Positions 24,744 through 32,206 of a stretch of 40,592 nt of DNA are shown one piece after another. The stretch comes from an uncultured Sphingomonas sp. (GTDB lineage: Bacteria > Pseudomonadota > Alphaproteobacteria > Sphingomonadales > Sphingomonadaceae): positions 1 to 40,592 of the forward strand of contig NZ_CADCVZ010000026.1 of the NCBI RefSeq assembly GCF_902806265.1, read 5' to 3'. Under the pieces are notes generated by a model, which was not told the DNA's origin, did no database searches, and saw only the letters and a list, made by a program, of their open reading frames with translations. The translations under genes and the position numbers were made by a program. Positions within the stretch are counted from its first letter, which is position 1. Each line of letters starts with the position of its first letter.

Positions 24744-25874
24744 TCAGGCGTTCGCCGGAGTAAGGAGCTGGCGCTCGGCCAGGTTGCGCATGAGTGCCCG
24801 AACGCCGAACCGCCACGGCGGCGCCGCCTTGGATGTGGTCACCGGGTTCACCAGCGTGCCGAGCTTCTCGCTGCTGATCCGCACCATGTCGCCGACCTTG
24901 TGGGTGAAACCGCGTCCGGGCTCCTCGCGGTCCTGGGTCGGCGCGAACAGCGTGCCCAGGAATAGCGCGAAGCCATCGGGATAATGGTGCTCGCTCAGGG
25001 CCTGGCGAACCAGCTCCTCGGGATCGCGGCTGATCTCGCCCATCAGGCTGCGCCCCTGGAGGACGAAGCCGTCCTCGCCGGTGATCTCCAGCTCGACCAC
25101 CGCTTCCCGCACGTCGTCCAGCGTGAAGCCGTCATCGAACAGGCGAACGAACGGGCCGATCGCGCAGGACGCGTTGTTATCCTTGGCCTTGCTCAGCAGC
25201 AGCGCGCTGCGGCCCTCGAAGTCGCGCAGGTTGACGTCGTTCCCCAGCGTCGCGCCGCGGATCTCGCCGCGGCTGTTAACCAGCAGCACGACCTCGGGCT
25301 CCGGATTGTTCCAGTCCGAGTCCGACCGGACCCCGATCGGCGCGCCCGAACCGACGCTCGCAAGCAGGGCAGTCTTGGTGAAGATTTCCGCGTCCGGGCC
25401 GATCGCGACTTCCAGATACTGGGACCAGAGCCCCTCCTCCAGCAGCACCTGCTTCAGCCGGCTGGCGTCCGGGGTGCCCGGAACCACCGAGCGGATCGCT
25501 CCGCCGATCCGCTGCTCGAGCTTGTCGCGGATTGCCGCAGCCTGCTGATAGTCGCCGCGGGCCCCTTCCTCGATCACCCGCTCGATCGCGGAGATGGCGA
25601 AGGTCACGCCCGCGGCCTTGACCACTTGCAGGTCCACCGGCGCGAGCAGCTGCTCGGCCCGAAGCTGTTCGACCGAAAATAGAGGTGCGCCGCGCGCTGC
25701 AATCGGGTCGGGAAGATCGAACAGGTCGGCGAGCGTTGGAGCCGCGCGCGACACGTCCTCCACCATGCCATTGCGGATCAGGACCGGAGTCGGGCCGGCC
25801 TCCAGCAACAGGCGCCCGGCGAGCACCGCGTCGCGGTGGTCGGCCGGCAGCATCGCCGATGTGCTTAGTTGCAT
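24744..25874 (-). CDS. xylX: 2-keto-3-deoxy-D-xylonate dehydratase (FAH-fold)
   Basis: A 376-aa member of the fumarylacetoacetate-hydrolase-fold dehydratases. It converts 2-keto-3-deoxy-D-xylonate to 2-oxoglutarate semialdehyde. The N-terminal region has GPTPVLIRNG and LLAPVDLQVVKAAGVTFAIS. The core contains YLEVAIGPDAEIFTK, WNNPEPEVVLLV, and GNDVNLRDFEGRSALLLSKA followed by DNNASCAIGPF, all characteristic of XylX-type proteins. The metal ligands are within the NNPEPE and DVNLRD segments. ATG 25874 is preferred over the adjacent GTG 25877 because AGG lies 6 nt upstream. It is first in the xylX-A-B-C-esterase operon and has a perfect operator and a TTGACA promoter just upstream. Confidence 0.92.
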   Translation of the reverse strand: MQLSTSAMLPADHRDAVLAGRLLLEAGPTPVLIRNGMVEDVSRAAPTLADLFDLPDPIAARGAPLFSVEQLRAEQLLAPVDLQVVKAAGVTFAISAIERVIEEGARGDYQQAAAIRDKLEQRIGGAIRSVVPGTPDASRLKQVLLEEGLWSQYLEVAIGPDAEIFTKTALLASVGSGAPIGVRSDSDWNNPEPEVVLLVNSRGEIRGATLGNDVNLRDFEGRSALLLSKAKDNNASCAIGPFVRLFDDGFTLDDVREAVVELEITGEDGFVLQGRSLMGEISRDPEELVRQALSEHHYPDGFALFLGTLFAPTQDREEPGRGFTHKVGDMVRISSEKLGTLVNPVTTSKAAPPWRFGVRALMRNLAERQLLTPANA

Positions 25875-25896
25875 CACTGACCTGTCCCGCTGCGTT

Positions 25897-25910
25897 TGGT
25901 AGCGCTACCA
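25897..25910. promoter_or_regulatory. LacI-family operator of the xylX operon
   Basis: TGGTAGCGCTACCA is a perfect 14-bp palindrome, 22 bp upstream of the xylX ATG and overlapping the predicted -10 element. It is the best-conserved copy of the sub-type also seen at 28555-28568 (one mismatch) and 13570-13583 (one mismatch). Confidence 0.78.
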
Positions 25911-25935
25911 TCGGAGCGGCCGCTCTCCGTGTCAA
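25907..25935 (-). promoter_or_regulatory. Predicted xylX operon promoter
   Basis: A consensus -35 TTGACA (25935-25930, minus strand) is followed after 17 nt by GATGGT (25912-25907), a weak -10 that overlaps the operator. Its position between the upstream gene's terminator and xylX supports it. Confidence 0.55.
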
Positions 25936-25951
25936 GGCATGCAAACTGGAA

Positions 25952-26000
25952 AAGCTGTCCGCTCGCCGCGGCTTCCCGGCTGGCCGGCTGCGGACAGCTT
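25952..26000 (-). terminator. Intrinsic terminator after the ExoP-like GH3 gene
   Basis: Perfect 11-bp inverted repeat AAGCTGTCCGC / GCGGACAGCTT (25952-25962 and 25990-26000) around a 27-nt GC-rich loop that can fold further. Read on the minus strand, the second arm ends in CTTTTCC, giving a short T-run. It lies 46 nt past the GH3 stop and separates that transcript from the xylX promoter. Confidence 0.6.
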
Positions 26001-26045
26001 CCTGATCTCCGAACCCGCTAAATGGGCGGGCGGTGCTGCCCTGCC

Positions 26046-28520
26046 CTACTGCCAGGAACAGGCGTTCTGATCGACGACGGCGCTCGCCACGCGAATGTCG
26101 GACACGCCCAACGTCATTTGGCCGGCCGTGCTGATGATGGTCGGGGACGACAGCTTCTGCGCGTTGAGCCCCGCCCTGGCGAAGCAGCGCAGCGGCACCG
26201 TCAGCGTCCGCCACTCCCCGCGGCTCGCGCTCCTCAAGACTCCGCCGATTGGAACCGCGGCGCTGTCCATCGCCAAAGTGACGGCACCGGCAGGCGCCTG
26301 ATCCACGCGGTAATCGATCAGCAGACTCAGCTCGCCGGTGGTTTCCCGCGAGAGGTCGATCGGATCATTGGCCTGGAGGCGGAACGACTTCTCGCCGGTC
26401 CCAGCGAACCGGACCAGGACCGAGTCCTCCTGCGCACGTCGATCGATGCGCTGGATCTGGGCGCCACCCGAAGTCGCGAAGCTCCACCCGGGCGGAACTC
26501 GGCCGCGGCCGAAGAACACGCCATCGGCTCCGCCCGGCACCGGCGGCGGGCGATCCTCGGCGAGCCGCGGCACGGCGACGCGATCGCGATAGTTCAGGCC
26601 GTAGCCGTAGGCGAACAGCGGGTCGTAGCCGGCCTGCCCGCGGTTGAGCGGCCCCCCGTCGGCCCGCCGGGGCCAGCTGTAGGACAGCTTGCCCCGGAAA
26701 TCGTGCCGGGTCCGGCCCGCGCGGTCGCGGAACAGGACGTCGGCGACGCCCGCGCCTTCGCTTCCCGGCAGGAAGGCCGCCACGAAGGCGTCGGATGCGT
26801 TCATCTCCGGATTGACCCATAGCGGCCGTCCCGAAAGGAACACCGCCACTGTGGGGACTCCCGCCGCCTTGAGCTTACGAAGCAGCTCGAGGTCCTTCTT
26901 GTCGGCGGGGCTATATTCCAGGTTCGGCCGGTCGCCGACGAACTCGGCGTAAGGTTCTTCGCCGAACACCACGATCGCCACGTCAGGCCGCTGCGTGAAC
27001 CGCCCATCGGCGCTGAGCGTGGCGGTTCCACCCGCTTCATCGACCGCTTGCCGGATCCCCGCATAGATCGATGTCGCGCCGGGAAAGTCGGCGTTGGTCA
27101 GCCCGCTGCCCTGCCAGGTGATCGTCCAACCGCCCGACTGCTTGCCGATGTTGTCGGCCCCGTCGCCTGCGACCAGCACGTTCGCGCTGGGCTTGAGCGG
27201 GAGCAGGCCGCCGTTGTTCTTCAGCAGGACCAGCGACTCCCGCACCGCCTGGCGCGCCACCGCGCGATGCTCCGGCGCGCCGAGCAGCTGGAACCGGCCG
27301 GCGAGCGGACGGGCCGATGGCGCACCCTTGTTGAACAGCCCGGCCCGCAGCTTGACCCGCAGGACACGCCGCACGGCATCGTCTAGGCGCGCCATGGGGA
27401 TCGCGCCCGATCGCACCTGCGCCAGCGTACTCTCGTACAGGCCCTTCCAGCTGTCGGGAGCCATGAACATGTCGAGCCCGGCGTTGATCGAAGCCGGACA
27501 GCTGGTGTTGGTGCAGCCGGGCACCTGCCCGTGCGCGTTCCAGTCGCCCACCACCAGCCCGTCGAAGCCCATCTGCCGCTTCAACGCGTCGGTCAGCAGC
27601 GTCCGCGAGCCATGCACCTTCTCGTCCGCTACGCTCGAGAAGGATGCCATCACCGCCTGCACGCCCGAGCGGATTGCCGGCGGGTAGCCCGCGCCGTGGA
27701 TGTCGCGGAGTTCGGCCAGAGGCGCCGGATTGTCGCCTTGGTCCTTGCCATTCACAGTTCCGCCATCGCCGACGAAGTGCTTGGCGGTGGCGATCACCCG
27801 GCCCGCGCCCATGAAGTCCCGGGTTCCGGGGCGCCCCTGCAGCCCTTCCACCACCTTGCCGGCGTAGGAGCGCACAACGTCCGGGTCTTCCGAGAAGCCC
27901 TCGTAGGTGCGGCCCCAGCGGTCGTCCCGCACCACCGCCAGCGTCGGCGAGAAGTCCCAGTCGATGCCGGTGACGACCATCTCGCGGGCGGTGACCTCGC
28001 CGATGCGGCGGATCAGCTCCGGGTTGCGGGCCGCGCCGAGGCCGATGTTCTGCGGGAAGATCGTCGCTCCGACCACGTTAGCGTGGCCGTGCACCGCGTC
28101 GATGCCCCACATCAGCGGAATGCGCTCGCCCTTCCAGTCGGCTGCGTGCGAGGCGTTCCAATAGGCGTCGGCGAGCTTCAGCCACTCGGCCGGTGGAGCA
28201 TTCTCCTTGCCACCGGGCGCGCTGTTGCCGCCGGCCAGGATCGAGCCGAATTTGTACTTGGCGACGTCCGCAGGCGTGATGCTGGCGATGTCCGGCTGGA
28301 TGATCTGCCCGACCTTTTCCTCGACCGGCATGCGGGCGAGAATGGCGTTGATGCGCGCTTCCATCACCCGATCGGGCGCCACCTGGCTCCTTACCGCCGG
28401 CCAGCTTGCGTCCTGCACCGCCGCGACCGGCGCAGCCAAAGCCAAGGCGGCGCAAGAGGCCACGAGAACGGCCGCAAGCCCCCGCTGCGTTCGGCTGGTG
28501 GCAGCGCGTTGATCCTGCAT
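26046..28520 (-). CDS. Secreted ExoP-like GH3 exo-beta-glucan hydrolase
   Basis: An 824-aa GH3 enzyme with a signal peptide (cleavage near residue 34). The TIM barrel has WGIDAVHGHANV (138-149), VRDDRWGRTYEGFSEDP and KH at 247-248. Nucleophile D326 is in VVGDWNAHGQ. The second domain carries ESLVLLKNNGGLLPL and a likely acid/base region FGEEPYAEFVGD. A ~150-residue C-terminal galactose-binding-like domain resembles the ExoP_C type, unlike the Fn3-ended GH3 at 11130. Relatives remove glucose from beta-1,3/1,4-glucans and cello-oligomers. ATG 28520 with GGAG 6 nt upstream is preferred over the first in-frame ATG at 28553. It is divergent from GH43, with an operator between them. Confidence 0.91.
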   Translation of the reverse strand: MQDQRAATSRTQRGLAAVLVASCAALALAAPVAAVQDASWPAVRSQVAPDRVMEARINAILARMPVEEKVGQIIQPDIASITPADVAKYKFGSILAGGNSAPGGKENAPPAEWLKLADAYWNASHAADWKGERIPLMWGIDAVHGHANVVGATIFPQNIGLGAARNPELIRRIGEVTAREMVVTGIDWDFSPTLAVVRDDRWGRTYEGFSEDPDVVRSYAGKVVEGLQGRPGTRDFMGAGRVIATAKHFVGDGGTVNGKDQGDNPAPLAELRDIHGAGYPPAIRSGVQAVMASFSSVADEKVHGSRTLLTDALKRQMGFDGLVVGDWNAHGQVPGCTNTSCPASINAGLDMFMAPDSWKGLYESTLAQVRSGAIPMARLDDAVRRVLRVKLRAGLFNKGAPSARPLAGRFQLLGAPEHRAVARQAVRESLVLLKNNGGLLPLKPSANVLVAGDGADNIGKQSGGWTITWQGSGLTNADFPGATSIYAGIRQAVDEAGGTATLSADGRFTQRPDVAIVVFGEEPYAEFVGDRPNLEYSPADKKDLELLRKLKAAGVPTVAVFLSGRPLWVNPEMNASDAFVAAFLPGSEGAGVADVLFRDRAGRTRHDFRGKLSYSWPRRADGGPLNRGQAGYDPLFAYGYGLNYRDRVAVPRLAEDRPPPVPGGADGVFFGRGRVPPGWSFATSGGAQIQRIDRRAQEDSVLVRFAGTGEKSFRLQANDPIDLSRETTGELSLLIDYRVDQAPAGAVTLAMDSAAVPIGGVLRSASRGEWRTLTVPLRCFARAGLNAQKLSSPTIISTAGQMTLGVSDIRVASAVVDQNACSWQ

Positions 28521-28554
28521 CTTCTTCTCCGCTTTGCGTCTGCATAGCACCATA

Positions 28555-28568
28555 TGGTAACGCTACCA
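28555..28568. promoter_or_regulatory. LacI-family operator between ExoP-like GH3 and GH43
   Basis: TGGTAACGCTACCA differs from the perfect xylX operator at one central-flank base. It sits 34 bp from the GH3 ATG and 46 bp from the GH43 ATG, well placed to control both divergent genes. No convincing -35/-10 pair is visible for either direction. Confidence 0.68.
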
Positions 28569-28614
28569 TCGCGCAAGAGGCCAAGTCGTGCTGGTACAGA
28601 AAGCCCGGAGGAAC

Positions 28615-30318
28615 ATGCTCGCTCAAATTGCCGATCGCCAAGGCTGGATGTTGCGCCTGCGCTTGCTGCTGCTTGCAGCTCTCGCGGTCGCCGCCCCCGC
28701 AGCGTCCCAGAGTGCCGCCGCTCCGGCTGTGTTCGAGTGGTTCGAGTACCGGGGCGACGAGTCCCTCCCTGGGTCGCGTGCAGGCGAGTACGCCAACCCG
28801 GTCCTGACCGGCTTCTACCCCGATCCGAGCATCACCCGGGTGGGCCGCGACTATTACCTGGTCACCTCGACCTTTTCCTATTTTCCGGGGCTGCCGGTCT
28901 TCCACAGCACCGACCTGGTGAACTGGCGGCAGATCGGGAACGCCATTTCCCGGCCGGAGCAGCTCAACTTCAAGCAGCTCGGCCTGTCGCGCGGCGTGTT
29001 CGCTCCGGCGATCGAGCATCATGCCGGCACCTTCTACATCGCCAACACCTGCGTCGACTGCGGCGGCAATTTCGTGATCACCGCCAAGAACCCGGCTGGC
29101 CCGTGGAGCGATCCGGTGTGGCTGCCCGAACTGGAGGGTGGCATCGACCCGTCGCTCTTCTTCGATAATGACGGGCGCGCGTGGATCCTGAACAACGGCC
29201 CGCCGGTCGGCGAGCCGCTCTACGAAGGCCACCGTGCCATCTGGATCCAGCAGTTCGACGCGGCCAAGCTGAAGACGGTGGGCCCGCGCACCCTTCTGGT
29301 GAACGGGGGTGTCGACATCCGCACGAAGCCGATCTGGATCGAAGGGCCGCATATCTACCGGGAGGACGGCTACTATTATCTGACCGCGGCCGAAGGCGGC
29401 ACTGCGGAGGGTCACTCCCAAGTCGCCCTGCGCAGCAAGAACGTCACCGGCCCCTACATCCCCAACCCAGCCAATCCCTTCCTGACGCAACGGGATCTGC
29501 CGCGCGACCGTCCCAATCCGATCACCTCGGCCGGCCATGCCGACCTGGTGCAGCTGCCCGGCGGAGAGTGGTGGGCGACCTTCCTCGCCGTGCGGCCGTA
29601 CGAAGGCGATCACTATAATACCGGGCGCGAGACCTTCCTTATGCCCGTCCGCTGGGAGAACGGTTGGCCGCGGATCACCGCTCCCGGCCAGGTAATCCCC
29701 TACGTCCACAAGCGGCCCCCGCTGCCCGCGACGGGCAAGCCGTTCAGCCGGCGGCGCACGACGGTGCGCGAGGACTTCGACCGGGCGCTCGGCCCCGAGT
29801 GGATGATGATGCGCAACCCGCGCGAGCGTTGGTACGCGGTTTCCGGCGGGGCCTTGCGCCTGCAGCCCCGCGCCGTCGGCCTCAGCGACTTCGGCAATCC
29901 TTCGTTCCTGGCTCGGCGCCAGCAGCATATGTTCGCGACCGCCTCGACCTCGGTGCGCTTCGACCCTGCGGCCGGGCAGAAGGCTGGGATCGCGGCGCTG
30001 CAGAACGACGAATATTGGTTCCTGTTGTCGCTGGGGAACCGCAACGGCCGGCCCGAGGTGCAGCTTGAGCGCCGAGCGGGACCGGCGGACGCCGCAGCCG
30101 GCGTCCTGCTGGCTTCCGCACCCCTACCCAGCGCTCACACGGGCCCGGTCCAGCTCCGCATCCGCGCCCGTGGCGGTGCGTACGACTTCGACTATGCGGT
30201 GCGGCCCGGCCAATGGCGAGCGCTACGGCACGGGGCAGACGGCAAGCTCCTCAGCACAAAAACGGCCGGTGGGTTCGTCGGCACGGTGTTCGGTCTCCAC
30301 GCCTATGGAGCGCGTTGA
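28615..30318 (+). CDS. Secreted GH43 beta-xylosidase/arabinofuranosidase
   Basis: A 567-aa protein with a signal peptide (hydrophobic LRLLLLAALAVAAPAAS, about 14-31). The five-bladed GH43 propeller spans about 60-370, followed by a concanavalin-like beta-sandwich (about 385-565, beginning REDFDRALGPEW). The three catalytic acids are D70 in NPVLTGFYPDPS (base), D178 in GGIDPSLFFD (pKa modulator) and E243 in WIEGPHIY (acid). The two-domain layout is typical of GH43 beta-xylosidases and alpha-L-arabinofuranosidases acting on xylo-oligosaccharides, and the neighbouring xylose pathway supports release of xylose. ATG 28615 follows GGAGG closely. GTG 28588 (longer) and ATG 28648 (directly before the hydrophobic stretch) are alternatives. 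Confidence 0.9.
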   Translation: MLAQIADRQGWMLRLRLLLLAALAVAAPAASQSAAAPAVFEWFEYRGDESLPGSRAGEYANPVLTGFYPDPSITRVGRDYYLVTSTFSYFPGLPVFHSTDLVNWRQIGNAISRPEQLNFKQLGLSRGVFAPAIEHHAGTFYIANTCVDCGGNFVITAKNPAGPWSDPVWLPELEGGIDPSLFFDNDGRAWILNNGPPVGEPLYEGHRAIWIQQFDAAKLKTVGPRTLLVNGGVDIRTKPIWIEGPHIYREDGYYYLTAAEGGTAEGHSQVALRSKNVTGPYIPNPANPFLTQRDLPRDRPNPITSAGHADLVQLPGGEWWATFLAVRPYEGDHYNTGRETFLMPVRWENGWPRITAPGQVIPYVHKRPPLPATGKPFSRRRTTVREDFDRALGPEWMMMRNPRERWYAVSGGALRLQPRAVGLSDFGNPSFLARRQQHMFATASTSVRFDPAAGQKAGIAALQNDEYWFLLSLGNRNGRPEVQLERRAGPADAAAGVLLASAPLPSAHTGPVQLRIRARGGAYDFDYAVRPGQWRALRHGADGKLLSTKTAGGFVGTVFGLHAYGAR

Positions 30319-30362
30319 GCGGCCCCGTCGAGACCGGGCGGCAAGCACTATCGAGAGTGGCC

Positions 30363-32129
30363 TTAGCCCCGCTCGCCCGGGCGCTGTGTCTCCGCCTGCC
30401 CGCTACGGGCACCCGCACTCTCCTCGCGCACCTTGCGGAACTCGGAGCCGGCGCTCCAGGCCGGCCAGTCGCGACTGTTCGCCAGCCGCGCGCCGATCGC
30501 ATAGTAGAGCTCCGCCTCCTGCGCGGCGCCGCGCAGGTCCCAGTCGGGCGACCAGGCATCGCAGGTCTGGTGATAACATTTGCCCGTAAACTCTTCGAGC
30601 CAGCGCTCCCCTGCCGGACGCCCCCCGTTCTGCAGATCGTAGGCGCCCGCCAGCGCCATGCTGAGCAGCACCGGCACCCCGCGCTTGGCCAGGGTGAAGT
30701 GATCGGCCCGGTAGAATAGCCCGCGCTCGGGCCGACCCTCCGGTGTCACCGCCCGCCCCTGCGCCCGGGCGCCTTCCTCAAGGTAGCGCTCCAGCTCGCT
30801 CTGCCCCTGTCCGATCAGCAATGTGTCGCGGGTCGGGCCGGCCCACTGCAGGGTGTCCAGCGTCAGGTTCGCCGCCATCGTCTCGTGCGGGAACAGCGGG
30901 TTCTGTGCATAATATTCGGATCCGAGCAGCCCGCGCTCCTCGGCTGTCCAGGCGGCGAAAACCAAGCTGCGCTCCGGCCGCGGGCCGGCCGCGAACAGGC
31001 GTGCGATCTCGATCATCGCCGCCAAGCCGAGGGCATCGTCGGCGGCGCCTGGCCGCACCGTCCGGCCCTGCGCATCGGGCGCGCCGACGCCATAGGCATC
31101 CCAGTGCCCGCCGTAGCTCACCGTCTCGGCCGGATAGCGACTCCCCGTCAGCTTGCCGATGACGTTGCGGCTGGTGATCCGCGCCAGGTCCACGCCGGCC
31201 GAGGCGGAGAAGCGCGCCTTGAGGTCGATCGGGCGGAAGCCGCCGGTCCGCGCCTGCCGCTTAAGGGTGGCATAGTCATAGCCCGCGCGCTTGAGCATTG
31301 CCTTCGCGGCGGCCTGCTGCATCCAGCCCTGCAGCAGCACCGGCTGCCTGGCGCCACTCGGCAGAACGATGTTGAAGTTCTCGCCCGCCGCGCTCTCCAC
31401 CACGTTCCAGCCATAGGCGGCGCCTTCGGTCTCGTGCACGATGATCGCGCCGATGGCCCCGCGCCGCGCCGCCTCTTCGAACTTGTAGGTCCAGCGGCCA
31501 TAGTAGGTCATGGTCTTGCCGCCGAACTTGCCCGCGACCGGCTCGCCCGCAGCCGCCTCGAAGTCCGGATCGTTGACTAGGAACAGCGCCACCTTGCCCC
31601 TGAGGTCCACGCCCTTGAAGTCGTCCCACCCACGCTCGGGGGCGGACGTGCCGTAACCGACGAAGACGATCGGGGCGTCGGCGATACGAGCGACCTGCGT
31701 GTCCCGGACGGTGCTCAGATAGATGTCCTGCGGGAACCTCAGGGGGGTCGTGGTCGAGGCCTGCCGGATCCAAAGCTGCGGCGTCTGCAGTTTCGTGCGG
31801 ATCAGCGGCACGCGCTGCGTCCAACCCCCATTCTCGCCGCCCGGCTCGAGGCCGGCCGCCTTGAACTGCTCGACCAGGTAGGCGACGGTCTTGTCCTCGC
31901 CGCCCGTCCCCATGGAGCGCCCCTCGAACTCGTCCGATGCGAGCACCCGGGTGATCTCCGACATGCGCTGGGTGCTTACGGACGGAGCGGCGGTTGCCTG
32001 CGCGGGTCCGGCGGCGGCGAGCACCGGCTCGTCGGCTGGACTAATCGCCGGTGCAGGTGCACCTGCCGTCTGGCAGCCTCCGAGCATCGCCAAGCTCACG
32101 ACCAACGTGCCCACACGTATCAGATCCAT
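30363..32129 (-). CDS. Lipoprotein M28-family zinc aminopeptidase with PA domain
   Basis: A 588-aa protein with lipobox AMLGGC (lipidated C19), an Ala/Pro-rich linker, a protease-associated insert (about 135-270) and the M28 peptidase domain (about 320-560). Two-zinc ligands are visible as H342 (GGHWDAYG), bridging D364 (GAADDALGLA), E398 next to catalytic E397 (TAEERGLLGS), D425 (LTLDTLQW) and H477 (RADHFTLAKRG). It should release N-terminal residues from peptides in the periplasm or at the outer membrane. It lies 77 nt downstream of a TonB-dependent receptor on the same strand, so the two may be co-transcribed. It carries no TAGCGCTA operator and is probably not part of the xylose regulon. 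The C-terminal 40 residues are polar and low-complexity. Confidence 0.9.
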   Translation of the reverse strand: MDLIRVGTLVVSLAMLGGCQTAGAPAPAISPADEPVLAAAGPAQATAAPSVSTQRMSEITRVLASDEFEGRSMGTGGEDKTVAYLVEQFKAAGLEPGGENGGWTQRVPLIRTKLQTPQLWIRQASTTTPLRFPQDIYLSTVRDTQVARIADAPIVFVGYGTSAPERGWDDFKGVDLRGKVALFLVNDPDFEAAAGEPVAGKFGGKTMTYYGRWTYKFEEAARRGAIGAIIVHETEGAAYGWNVVESAAGENFNIVLPSGARQPVLLQGWMQQAAAKAMLKRAGYDYATLKRQARTGGFRPIDLKARFSASAGVDLARITSRNVIGKLTGSRYPAETVSYGGHWDAYGVGAPDAQGRTVRPGAADDALGLAAMIEIARLFAAGPRPERSLVFAAWTAEERGLLGSEYYAQNPLFPHETMAANLTLDTLQWAGPTRDTLLIGQGQSELERYLEEGARAQGRAVTPEGRPERGLFYRADHFTLAKRGVPVLLSMALAGAYDLQNGGRPAGERWLEEFTGKCYHQTCDAWSPDWDLRGAAQEAELYYAIGARLANSRDWPAWSAGSEFRKVREESAGARSGQAETQRPGERG

Positions 32130-32206
32130 CAGCCTTGTCCTCCGCCGCTCAGGAGCGAAACGGGCGGTCGTCGAATTTGTTCGGTCCCGATCGGGCGACC
32201 GATAAC

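Noticed and set aside
26014-26030. Small CCCGC/GCGGG hairpin just after the ExoP-like GH3 stop as its terminator.
   Set aside because: The stem is short with no T-run; the 11-bp inverted repeat at 25952-26000 is a much better candidate.
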